Assembly (NCBI RefSeq): GCF_964228735.1
Contig: NZ_CAXRBQ010000036.1
Span: 1-21,249, forward strand
Source of the DNA: Pontibacterium sp964228735
Lineage (GTDB): Bacteria; Pseudomonadota; Gammaproteobacteria; Pseudomonadales; Balneatricaceae
Reading direction: 5' to 3'
DNA: 21,249 nucleotides
This document shows, one piece after another, positions 1-6,981 of this stretch. Below the pieces are notes generated by a model. That model was not told the DNA's origin, searched no databases, and was given only the letters and a program-made list of their open reading frames with translations. A program made the position numbers and the translations under genes. Numbering within the stretch: position 1 is the stretch's first letter; each line of letters begins with the position of its first letter.

Positions 1-38
1 AACAGGTCCGAAAAGGCCTCCAAAAGAGGGTTTCGGGC

Positions 39-68
39 TTGGGCGTAGCTTCCATATATAACGATAAA
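39..68 (+). promoter_or_regulatory. possible promoter of the glutamate dehydrogenase gene
   Basis: A TTGGGC hexamer (39-44) and GATAAA (63-68) are separated by 18 bases. The match to sigma-70 consensus is only moderate, and an AT-rich TATATA (55-60) in between offers other registers. This is a guess from position and base pattern. Confidence 0.22.
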
Positions 69-101
69 ACTAACGCCTAATACAGGATAAAATAACCGAC
101 A

Positions 102-3100
102 ATGTCCGAACGAATCTGCGACAGCAGTGCGTTGCTGTCTCCGTTGACCGACCTTCTACAGCAACGCCTGTCTGCCGAAATGGCCACGCAGGTGACCGAC
201 TTCTCAAGTCATTACTACAAGACCGCAACTTCCGAAGAGCTGGCCGAGCGCTCTCTGGAAAACCTCTATGGCGCCACCCTGTCGAGCTGGCAATTTGTCC
301 AGTCCTTTGACGGTCTTAAACCTAAACTTCGTCTCTACAACCCGGATCTGGAACAGCACGGCTGGCGCGCGCAGCACACCGTGATCGAGATCGTACAGGC
401 GGATATCCCGTTTTTGGTCGATTCAGTGCGTATGGCACTGAACCGCTGTGGGCTGGTGATCCATACCATCCACAATGCCATTTTGTTTACCCGCCGCAAC
501 GAAAACGGCGAGTTGATCGAACTTTGTGAGAAGTCGGCCGAAGGCGCGCAAGCGGAATCGGTTATTTATCTCGAAGTGGATCGCACCAGCGATGACGCTG
601 AACTGAAAGCGATCTACGACAAACTGAATAAAGTCCTCAAACACGTACACATCGCCGTGGAAGATTACAAAGCGATGCAGGGCCGTGCCGAGGCGATGCT
701 GGCCGATCTGACCGAGCGCGGCGAGCAGGAAGACATTCAGGCGTTCCTGCGTTGGATGCTGGATGACCACTTCACCTTCCTGGGCTACGACGAGATCCGC
801 ATCGACGGTGATCAGGTACTGCCGGTTGAAGGCTCTGAGCTGGGTATCTTCAAACTGGACAATATGGTGGCGGGCCGTGCGCTGTCTGAGCTGCGCGATG
901 CCGAGCGTGAGTTCCTGCTGGAACCATCACCACTGATGTTCGCCAAAGACGCGCGTTCCTCTATGGTGCACCGTCCTGCATACATGGACCGTGTGGTCCT
1001 GAAGCAGTTTGACGACGAAGGCAACGTGATCGGCAAGATCCGTTTCCACGGTCTGTACACCTCCTCTGTGTACTCCCTGCCGATGTCTGCGATCCCAGTG
1101 ATCCGCGACAAGGCGAACAACGTGCTGGAGCGCAGCGGTTTCGATCGCAACAGCCACAACGGTAAACACCTGCTGCAGATCATGAACGATCTGCCGCGTG
1201 ACGAACTGATGCTGACCACCGAACAGCAGCTGCTGGAGATTGCCATGGGTATCTTCAGCCTGAACGAGCGTCGTAAAGCGCGCTTGCTGATGCGCCGTGA
1301 CCGCTGCAACCAGTTCGTGACATTCCTGTACTACGTACCACGTGACATCTTCACCACCGAACTGCGCCTGCAGGTGCAGGATCTGCTGATGAAGGCGACC
1401 GGCGGTACCGGCAGCGAATTCACCACCACCTTCAGCGAATCTGTACTGGCACGCGTACAGTACGTATTGCGTATCGATCCGGACAATGCACCGGATGTGG
1501 ATATGGCACAGCTGGAAGCGGACGTGGTTAAGATCTCCCGCGACTGGAGTGACGAGCTGCACGCCGCGCTGACCGATGCCTGCGGTGAAGAGAAGGGCAA
1601 CCAGCTGCTGCACAACTACCGCTACGCATTCACCAGCGCGTACCGTGAGCACTTCGGCCCGGCCAGCGCCGTCTACGACATTCAGCGCATCGAAGCCCTG
1701 GGTGACGCCAACCCGATCACCATGAGCTTCTACCGCGTGCTGGAGCAGAGCTCCGAGTTGCTGCGCTTCAAACTGTTTAACGCCGGTGAGCCACTGGTGC
1801 TGTCCGACGTGATCCCGGTGCTGGAAAACCTCGGTATGCGCGTGGTGGGTGAGCACCCATACGCGGTACGCCGCGCCGACGGCAAACAGTTCTGGATGCA
1901 CGACTTCACCCTGATCTACCAGGGCTCCGAGCCGGTAGTGCTGGACGAAGTGCAGGACGTATTCCAGGACGCATTCGCCAGCATCTGGAGCGGTGGTGCA
2001 GAGAATGACGAATTCAACCAGCTGGTAATCGGCGCCAACCTGAGCTGGCGTGAAGTGGCGATGCTGCGTGCATACGCCCGTTACAGCCAGCAGATCCGTT
2101 TTGGTTTCTCCCAGCCGTACATCGCGGGTGCACTGTCCCGTCACATCCAGGTGACTCGACTGTTGGTGGCGCTGTTCCGTGCACGCTTCGAGCCGAGCCG
2201 TCAGGACAGCGGCAAGGTTAAAGCGCTGGCGGATCGTATCGAGTCCAGCATCATCGATGCGCTGGACAAGGTGGATAACCTTAACGAAGACCAGATCCTG
2301 CGTCGCTTCCTGGAGCTGATCAAAGCAACCCTGCGTACCAGCTTCTTCCAGCATGACGAAAACGGCGAGCTGAAGGATTACTTCTCCTTCAAGCTGAGCC
2401 CGAACATGATCAAGAACATCCCGCTGCCGCGCCCGATGTTCGAGATCTTCGTGTACTCCGCGCGTGTGGAAGGTGTTCACCTGCGTGGCGGTAAGGTTGC
2501 CCGTGGTGGTCTGCGTTGGTCCGACCGTCTGGAAGACTACCGTACCGAGGTGCTGGGTCTGGTTAAGGCGCAGCAGGTGAAGAACTCCGTCATCGTACCT
2601 GTCGGTGCGAAGGGTGGTTTTGTTGCTAAGCAGCTGCCAACCTCCGGCGACCGTGAAGCATGGCTGAACGAAGGTATCGCCAGCTACAAGATCTTTATCA
2701 GCGCACTGCTGGATATCACCGACAATCTGGTGGCCGGTGAAGTGGTACCACCGGTCGACGTGGTACGTCACGACGAAGACGATCCGTACTTCGTAGTGGC
2801 AGCGGACAAAGGCACCGCGACCTTCTCCGACATTGCCAACGAGATCGCAGAAAGCCGTGGCTTCTGGCTGGGTGATGCGTTTGCATCCGGTGGTTCTCAG
2901 GGTTACGACCACAAAGGCATGGGCATCACCGCCCGTGGTGCGTGGGAATCCGTGAAGCTGCACTTCCGCGAGCTGGGCCTCGACACCCAGAGCGAAGAGT
3001 TCTCCGTCATCGGTATCGGTGATATGGCCGGTGATGTATTCGGTAACGGCATGCTGCTGTCCGAACACATTCAGATGTGCGCGGCGTTCAACCACATGCA

Positions 3101-4919
3101 CATCTTTATCGATCCAAACCCGGATGCGGCGAGCAGCTACGTTGAGCGTCAGCGCATGTTCGAACTGCCACGCTCCACCTGGGAAGACTACAACCAGGAA
3201 CTGATCTCTGCCGGTGGCGGTATCTTCAGCCGCGCGGCGAAATGGATCGAGATCAGCCCGGAAATGAAAGCGCGCGTCGCGATCGAAGCGGACCGTCTGA
3301 CACCAAATGACCTGATCAACGCGCTGCTGAAAGCACCGGTGGATCTGATCTGGAACGGCGGTATCGGTACCTACGTGAAAGCCAGCCACGAAACCCACGC
3401 GGAAGTGGGCGATAAGGCGAACGACGGCCTGCGTGTGAACGGTAACGAACTGCGCTGCAAGGTACTGGGCGAGGGCGGTAACCTGGGCTTCACCCAGCAG
3501 GGCCGTATGGAGTTCTGTGCCAACGGCGGTAAGTCCAACACCGACTTTATCGATAACGCCGGTGGCGTGGACTGCTCCGACCACGAGGTCAACATCAAGA
3601 TCCTGCTGAACGAAGTGGTGGCCAACGGCGACCTGACCGTGAAGCAGCGTAACGCGCTGCTGCGTGATATGACCGACGAAGTGGCCGAGCTGGTACTGCA
3701 CAACAACTACGAACAGGCACAGGCGATCAGTATCGCCCTGAACCACGCACACGGTTCCATGGACGAGTACACCCGCCTGATCAACCGTCTGGAAGATGAA
3801 GGCAAGCTGGACCGCGAACTGGAGTTTATCCCGGCACATGACGTGCTGCAGGAGCGCAAGGTGAATGGCCTGGGTCTGACCCGTCCGGAACTGTCTGTGC
3901 TGATCTCCTACGTGAAGGCTGAATTGAAAGAAGGCCTGATCGATAGCTGGATCACCGGGGACGAATACCTGAGCCGCGAAGTGATGACTGCCTTCCCGCA
4001 GACACTGATCGACGGTTACCACGAACAGATCAACCAGCACCGCCTGCGCCGTGAAATCATCGCCACCCAGATCGCTAACGGTATGGTGAACACCATGGGT
4101 ATCACCTTTGGTGAGCGCCTAAGCCAGATGGCTGGTTCTGCGTTTGACGAAGTGGCGGCCTCTTACGTGATCGCCCGTGACGTGTTCGGCATCCAGCAGC
4201 TGTGGGCTGATATCGAAGCGCTGGACAACAAGGTGGATGCCGCGCTGCAGCAGCAGATGATGGCTGACCTGATCCGTATGGGCCGTCGCGCAACTTACTG
4301 GTTTGTACGTAACCAGCGTGCAGGCACAGAAGTGGCAAGCGTGGTTGAGCAGTTCCGTCCTGCGGTACAGCAGCTGAGCAGTCAGCTGCAGAGTCTGCTG
4401 AACGGCGAGCCGCTGGAACGTTGGCAGCAGAAACACGACGAGCTGGTGGGGGCAGGTGTACCTGCAGAACTGGCCGCCGTTGTGGCGGGTGCCGACAGCC
4501 TGTACTCCCTGCTGGGTGTTATCCAGGCGGCAGAAGAGACCAACCAGCCGCTGGAGAAAGTGGCCGAGATCCACTTCAGCCTGGGCGACCGCCTGCAGCT
4601 GCACTGGTTCGACCACCAGGTGAAAGAGCTGGAAACCACCAACCATTGGGAAACCATGGCACGTGACGGTTTCCGCGAAGACCTGACCCGTCACCAGCAG
4701 GCGATTACCGTCTCTGTACTGACAGCGGAAGTTGAAGAAGCGGAAGCCGCAGAAGAGAGCGGCAACGGTGCTCAGCTGGAGAGCTGGTTTGCCAGCAACG
4801 AAACCATGCTCAAGCGCTGGCAGCGTCTGCTGAACGACATCCGCAACAGTGCACAGCAGGACTTCGCCATCTTCACCGTGGCGATCCGCGAACTGCTGGA
4901 ACTGGCGCAGGCTAAGTAA
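102..4919 (+). CDS. gdhB: NAD-specific glutamate dehydrogenase, large (about 180 kDa) class
   Basis: Catalyses oxidative deamination of L-glutamate to 2-oxoglutarate and ammonia with NAD+, a cytosolic catabolic step. The 1605-residue length matches the large bacterial GDH class, which has long N-terminal regulatory (ACT-like) and C-terminal helical regions around a central catalytic core. In the core I see the glycine/lysine substrate motif VGAKGGFVAK (about residues 834-843), a GIGDMAGDVFGNGM motif, and the family signature NTDFIDNAGGVDCSDHE starting near residue 1146. The ATG at 102 has only a weak, distant AGGA (84-87) upstream. Codon use is strongly biased towards GC-rich, CTG-type codons, consistent with a well-expressed core gene. 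Long open frames on the opposite strand are side effects of this bias. The symbol gdhB follows Pseudomonas usage; gdh2 is also used. No frameshift or missing motif seen. Confidence 0.97.
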   Translation: MSERICDSSALLSPLTDLLQQRLSAEMATQVTDFSSHYYKTATSEELAERSLENLYGATLSSWQFVQSFDGLKPKLRLYNPDLEQHGWRAQHTVIEIVQADIPFLVDSVRMALNRCGLVIHTIHNAILFTRRNENGELIELCEKSAEGAQAESVIYLEVDRTSDDAELKAIYDKLNKVLKHVHIAVEDYKAMQGRAEAMLADLTERGEQEDIQAFLRWMLDDHFTFLGYDEIRIDGDQVLPVEGSELGIFKLDNMVAGRALSELRDAEREFLLEPSPLMFAKDARSSMVHRPAYMDRVVLKQFDDEGNVIGKIRFHGLYTSSVYSLPMSAIPVIRDKANNVLERSGFDRNSHNGKHLLQIMNDLPRDELMLTTEQQLLEIAMGIFSLNERRKARLLMRRDRCNQFVTFLYYVPRDIFTTELRLQVQDLLMKATGGTGSEFTTTFSESVLARVQYVLRIDPDNAPDVDMAQLEADVVKISRDWSDELHAALTDACGEEKGNQLLHNYRYAFTSAYREHFGPASAVYDIQRIEALGDANPITMSFYRVLEQSSELLRFKLFNAGEPLVLSDVIPVLENLGMRVVGEHPYAVRRADGKQFWMHDFTLIYQGSEPVVLDEVQDVFQDAFASIWSGGAENDEFNQLVIGANLSWREVAMLRAYARYSQQIRFGFSQPYIAGALSRHIQVTRLLVALFRARFEPSRQDSGKVKALADRIESSIIDALDKVDNLNEDQILRRFLELIKATLRTSFFQHDENGELKDYFSFKLSPNMIKNIPLPRPMFEIFVYSARVEGVHLRGGKVARGGLRWSDRLEDYRTEVLGLVKAQQVKNSVIVPVGAKGGFVAKQLPTSGDREAWLNEGIASYKIFISALLDITDNLVAGEVVPPVDVVRHDEDDPYFVVAADKGTATFSDIANEIAESRGFWLGDAFASGGSQGYDHKGMGITARGAWESVKLHFRELGLDTQSEEFSVIGIGDMAGDVFGNGMLLSEHIQMCAAFNHMHIFIDPNPDAASSYVERQRMFELPRSTWEDYNQELISAGGGIFSRAAKWIEISPEMKARVAIEADRLTPNDLINALLKAPVDLIWNGGIGTYVKASHETHAEVGDKANDGLRVNGNELRCKVLGEGGNLGFTQQGRMEFCANGGKSNTDFIDNAGGVDCSDHEVNIKILLNEVVANGDLTVKQRNALLRDMTDEVAELVLHNNYEQAQAISIALNHAHGSMDEYTRLINRLEDEGKLDRELEFIPAHDVLQERKVNGLGLTRPELSVLISYVKAELKEGLIDSWITGDEYLSREVMTAFPQTLIDGYHEQINQHRLRREIIATQIANGMVNTMGITFGERLSQMAGSAFDEVAASYVIARDVFGIQQLWADIEALDNKVDAALQQQMMADLIRMGRRATYWFVRNQRAGTEVASVVEQFRPAVQQLSSQLQSLLNGEPLERWQQKHDELVGAGVPAELAAVVAGADSLYSLLGVIQAAEETNQPLEKVAEIHFSLGDRLQLHWFDHQVKELETTNHWETMARDGFREDLTRHQQAITVSVLTAEVEEAEAAEESGNGAQLESWFASNETMLKRWQRLLNDIRNSAQQDFAIFTVAIRELLELAQAK

Positions 4920-4941
4920 CAGAGTAAGCAAGCAGAAAACT

Positions 4942-4969
4942 CCGTGGTTCCCCACATCGGGAACCACGG
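4942..4969 (+). terminator. perfect 11-bp hairpin after the glutamate dehydrogenase gene
   Basis: CCGTGGTTCCC (4942-4952) and GGGAACCACGG (4959-4969) are a perfect inverted repeat with a six-base loop, 22 bases after the gdh stop. There is no T-run on the + strand side, so it is not a canonical intrinsic terminator; on the minus strand it is followed by only four T. It may protect the 3' end of the gdh mRNA or reduce read-through into the next small gene. Confidence 0.55.
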
Positions 4970-5024
4970 ATTAACAAACAACCTGAAATTAAATCTAAAC
5001 CAACACCCAAAACGTAACGCCATC

Positions 5025-5252
5025 ATGACTTCTAATAACCCTTTTCGTCCGGCAGTACTGATTCAATTCGCACTTCAAGTGACCCAAATGGGAGAAAATA
5101 GCTGGTGGGTATACCGCTACGAGATCGGTCGTAACGGTAAGCTGAGCCAGAAATCCCGCGTCGTATTCTTCGGCAACAGCCGTGCAGAAGCGGATCAGTG
5201 GATCGAGCGTCAGAAGGAAGAAGCAACGATTTACATGCTGTCTGGCAACTGA
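5025..5252 (+). CDS. small conserved-looking protein of unknown function, 75 residues
   Basis: I do not recognise the family. The ATG at 5025 gives a soluble, mixed-charge protein. It has a tryptophan-rich stretch in the middle (NSWWVYRYE, about residues 24-32), a predicted strand-like KSRVVFFGNS segment, and a C-terminal helix with EADQWIERQKEE. There is no signal peptide or membrane segment. The frame stays open upstream to a GTG at 4944, but that codon lies inside the gdh hairpin, so the ATG is preferred although no good Shine-Dalgarno precedes it. Codon use resembles the neighbouring gdh gene, and a good intrinsic terminator (5329-5357) follows 76 bases after the stop, both supporting a real gene. 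It could be co-transcribed with gdh. Confidence 0.6.
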   Translation: MTSNNPFRPAVLIQFALQVTQMGENSWWVYRYEIGRNGKLSQKSRVVFFGNSRAEADQWIERQKEEATIYMLSGN

Positions 5253-5282
5253 TCCAAGCGGATTCAGAACACCAGGCAGCAA

Positions 5283-5304
5283 TGGTTATCCCCACGGATA
5301 ACCA
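5283..5304. repeat. perfect 9-bp inverted repeat
   Basis: TGGTTATCC (5283-5291) and GGATAACCA (5296-5304) flank a four-base loop. No T-run follows on either side, so it is listed as a hairpin between the small gene and its terminator. Confidence 0.5.
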
Positions 5305-5328
5305 ATACCGGAGTCCTCATGCAGGTTA

Positions 5329-5357
5329 CCCGTCTGTGCTCGCAGGCGGGACTTTTT
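5329..5357 (+). terminator. intrinsic terminator of the small gene
   Basis: CCCGTCTG (5329-5336) pairs with CAGGCGGG (5343-5350) through eight base pairs with one T-G wobble and a six-base loop. It is followed by AC and five T (5353-5357). This is a standard Rho-independent layout. Confidence 0.75.
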
Positions 5358-5370
5358 ACCCTGCGCCCAT

Positions 5371-5404
5371 GTAGGTTGGCCATCGCCTAGCGATGCCCAG
5401 CAAC
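5371..5404. repeat. REP-like hairpin, GTAGGTTGG family, copy 1
   Basis: Begins with the same 16 bases, GTAGGTTGGCCATCGC, found again at 5825-5840. The arms CATCG (5381-5385) and CGATG (5391-5395) pair, with a further imperfect outer stem (GTTGG against CAAC). Similar intergenic repeats are widespread in gammaproteobacteria (from general knowledge). Confidence 0.6.
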
Positions 5405-5467
5405 AGGGAAGTTGGACAGGGCTCCAAAGTCACTCGCCGCTTTGATATGCGCAGATATCAGAGTGGT

Positions 5468-5498
5468 TGAAGGCAGCGCTTAAGCCCCGCTGCCTTCA
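5468..5498. repeat. 11-bp inverted repeat hairpin
   Basis: TGAAGGCAGCG (5468-5478) pairs perfectly with CGCTGCCTTCA (5488-5498) across a nine-base loop. It sits in a non-coding stretch beside other hairpins and no T-run follows. Confidence 0.55.
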
Positions 5499-5504
5499 CC
5501 CCCA

Positions 5505-5525
5505 AGCAGCTGCTTTGCAGCTGCT
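5505..5525. repeat. 9-bp palindromic hairpin (AGCAGCTGC)
   Basis: AGCAGCTGC (5505-5513) and GCAGCTGCT (5517-5525) pair perfectly around a TTT loop. Downstream sequence is pyrimidine-rich (ACCCCTTTCTTT), so weak terminator activity on the + strand is possible, but its setting suggests a REP-like unit. Confidence 0.55.
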
Positions 5526-5575
5526 ACCCCTTTCTTTATCCCCAGATTCTAATGTTCTCTGCATCCGTGACGGAT

Positions 5576-5606
5576 GTTGGGTGTCGCTACGCTCGACCCA
5601 ACCTAC
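5576..5606 (-). repeat. REP-like hairpin, GTAGGTTGG family, inverted copy
   Basis: Read on the minus strand it begins GTAGGTTGGGTCGAGCG, a variant of copy 1 in opposite orientation. GTTGGGT (5576-5582) pairs with ACCCAAC (5596-5602); the inner part pairs imperfectly. Confidence 0.6.
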
Positions 5607-5645
5607 GGTCAGAGTATGTGGGTGAGAAAAACGTGGAGGATTTTT

Positions 5646-5689
5646 GTAGGGTAGCCTTCAGGCTACCGGCACCCTAAAGGGTGCCCTAC
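5646..5689. repeat. double-hairpin, cloverleaf-like repeat
   Basis: Two adjacent perfect 7-bp hairpins, GGTAGCC/GGCTACC (5650-5656 with 5661-5667) and GGCACCC/GGGTGCC (5668-5674 with 5679-5685), are enclosed by an outer pair GTAGGG (5646-5651) and CCCTAC (5684-5689). It resembles a BIME-type composite element and no T-run follows. Confidence 0.6.
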
Positions 5690-5712
5690 AGATTGAACAT
5701 ACAGATTACGAA

Positions 5713-5763
5713 ACCTAATCTGGTTCCCATGCTTTGCGTGGGAACCTACTGGCAGGATTAGGT
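5713..5763. repeat. nested inverted repeat enclosing a TTCCCA...TGGGAA hairpin
   Basis: ACCTAATC (5713-5720) and GATTAGGT (5756-5763) form an outer perfect pair. Inside it GGTTCCCATGC (5722-5732) pairs with GCGTGGGAACC (5736-5746), with one T-G wobble and a TTT loop. Confidence 0.6.
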
Positions 5764-5768
5764 CTGCA

Positions 5769-5789
5769 TTCCCACGCGGAGCATGGGAA
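5769..5789. repeat. TTCCCACGC hairpin, partner of the preceding unit
   Basis: TTCCCACGC (5769-5777) and GCATGGGAA (5781-5789) pair around a GGA loop with one mismatch. The core is the same TTCCCA/TGGGAA sequence as in 5722-5746 with the loop reversed, so the two form a head-to-head REP pair. Confidence 0.6.
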
Positions 5790-5824
5790 CGAGGTAAAAG
5801 CGTGGATGGGGAATGATCGGTGAC

Positions 5825-5855
5825 GTAGGTTGGCCATCGCAACGCGATGCCCAAC
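5825..5855. repeat. REP-like hairpin, GTAGGTTGG family, copy 3
   Basis: GTTGGCCATCGC (5829-5840) pairs with GCGATGCCCAAC (5844-5855) with one mismatch and a three-base loop. The first 16 bases are identical to copy 1. It ends five bases from the stop codon of the leftward response-regulator gene, so it may act as that transcript's 3' end hairpin. Confidence 0.6.
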
Positions 5856-5859
5856 ACCC

Positions 5860-6906
5860 TCAAATCGGCAATACGCAGCGCAATGCGCCGTTGTCTTCGA
5901 TATCCAGCATCTGACCATGCAGCTGCTCGGCCAACAATTTAATCTGTTGCTGCAGATGTACCACCCACGGCTCCTGACTGAAGCGCGGCTGACCAAAGGT
6001 CTGTGCAATACTCAACACCATCTGGTCATCCTGGCTACCGGCCTGCATGACAATCTTCAGATCGTTGCCGCCAGCCTGCAGAATCGCCAACTCCACCAAA
6101 CTAAGCAACAGCTGACGCAGGTACGCCGGATCGGTTTTGATCTGCGCAGGCAGTTGCGGGTCGATGCTGTAATCCAGCAACCAACCATCGCGACGGCTTT
6201 GTGGCAGGAAGGTGTGCAACACCTCATCCATCAGGGTGATCGGTTCGATCATATCGGTCTGGTGGGGGGCGCTAATCTCGCTCAGCAGTGTGATGCTGTT
6301 GTGCAGACGTTGGTGTTGCGCGTGCAGGTTGCTGGTCAGATCCTTGGCAACCGGGTTCAGATCAAACTGCTGCAGACGCTGGCTCTGTTGCAGGATTGGT
6401 TGCATCTGGCCATGTAGCTGTTTCGCCGCAGATTCCAGCAGCTGGTTGTCGTTGCCCGGTTGTTCCGGGTTTGCGGCGGCTTGCTGGCGGGCAGATTTGA
6501 TATCGCGGTAGGAGCGCAGGGCAACCACCACGGAGGTTAGCAGACGGGAAGCAGAGAGCTCGGCCTTACTCAGGTAGTCGTTGATATCGTAGTTCACGAT
6601 CACCTGGGCTTCCGGTGCATAACCCGGGTGGCCGGTACGCAGGACGATGCGGATGTCCTTGTTGCTCAGGTCGTTGCGGATATGCTCCACCAACAACAAA
6701 CCGGCGTTATCGGTTTCCATCACCACATCCAGCAATACCAGTGCGATATCCGGGTGTTGCGCCAGCATATCCTTGGCTTCGGTGCCGTTCATGGCGCTGA
6801 TCAGTTCGATCGGGCGTTGCTCAAATTCATAACCACGGAAGATCATCCGGGTGATGCCGTGGATGCCTTCTTCGTCGTCTACGACCAGTACTTTCCAAGG
6901 TGCCAT
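5860..6906 (-). CDS. response regulator with a degenerate histidine-kinase-like C-terminal region
   Basis: The first 140 residues are a complete receiver domain: acidic pocket D10 and D11, phospho-acceptor D60 in LVLLDVVMETD, conserved T91 and K114. The sequence style (DDEEGIH, VVMETDNAGL, RIVLRTGHPG, YDINDYLSK) is that of receivers usually followed by a DUF3369 domain. Here no DUF3369, HD-GYP, GGDEF or DNA-binding domain follows. Instead a Q-rich helical segment (about 155-210) and a region shaped like a HATPase fold (220-348) follow. The N-box equivalent is SLVELAI (269-275) without its asparagine, and no DxGxG motif is visible, so ATP binding is unlikely. It lies 75 bases downstream of the AraC-type gene on the same strand, possibly one operon. 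Output is probably by protein contact; this is inference. Confidence 0.9.
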   Translation of the reverse strand: MAPWKVLVVDDEEGIHGITRMIFRGYEFEQRPIELISAMNGTEAKDMLAQHPDIALVLLDVVMETDNAGLLLVEHIRNDLSNKDIRIVLRTGHPGYAPEAQVIVNYDINDYLSKAELSASRLLTSVVVALRSYRDIKSARQQAAANPEQPGNDNQLLESAAKQLHGQMQPILQQSQRLQQFDLNPVAKDLTSNLHAQHQRLHNSITLLSEISAPHQTDMIEPITLMDEVLHTFLPQSRRDGWLLDYSIDPQLPAQIKTDPAYLRQLLLSLVELAILQAGGNDLKIVMQAGSQDDQMVLSIAQTFGQPRFSQEPWVVHLQQQIKLLAEQLHGQMLDIEDNGALRCVLPI

Positions 6907-6981
6907 ACGCTACTACATATCGTCTTAGTAATTATTGTCGATGTGGCTTTGCTCGCGTTTCTTGAATGTTTGAGCAAACCG

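Noticed and set aside
927..4040. A 1037-codon open frame on the minus strand inside the glutamate dehydrogenase gene
   Set aside because: It is antisense to a clear, conserved enzyme; strong third-position GC bias in gdh removes stops on the opposite strand. The translation has no recognisable domain.
5715..6008. Minus-strand open frame across the REP-like hairpins
   Set aside because: It crosses palindromic repeats and the 3' end of the response-regulator gene in another frame, with no protein-like features.
6948..6978. Inverted repeat TTTGCTC/GAGCAAA between the AraC-type and response-regulator genes as a terminator
   Set aside because: The 17-base loop is too large for the 7-bp stem and there is no T-run on the minus-strand side, so it is not a convincing terminator.
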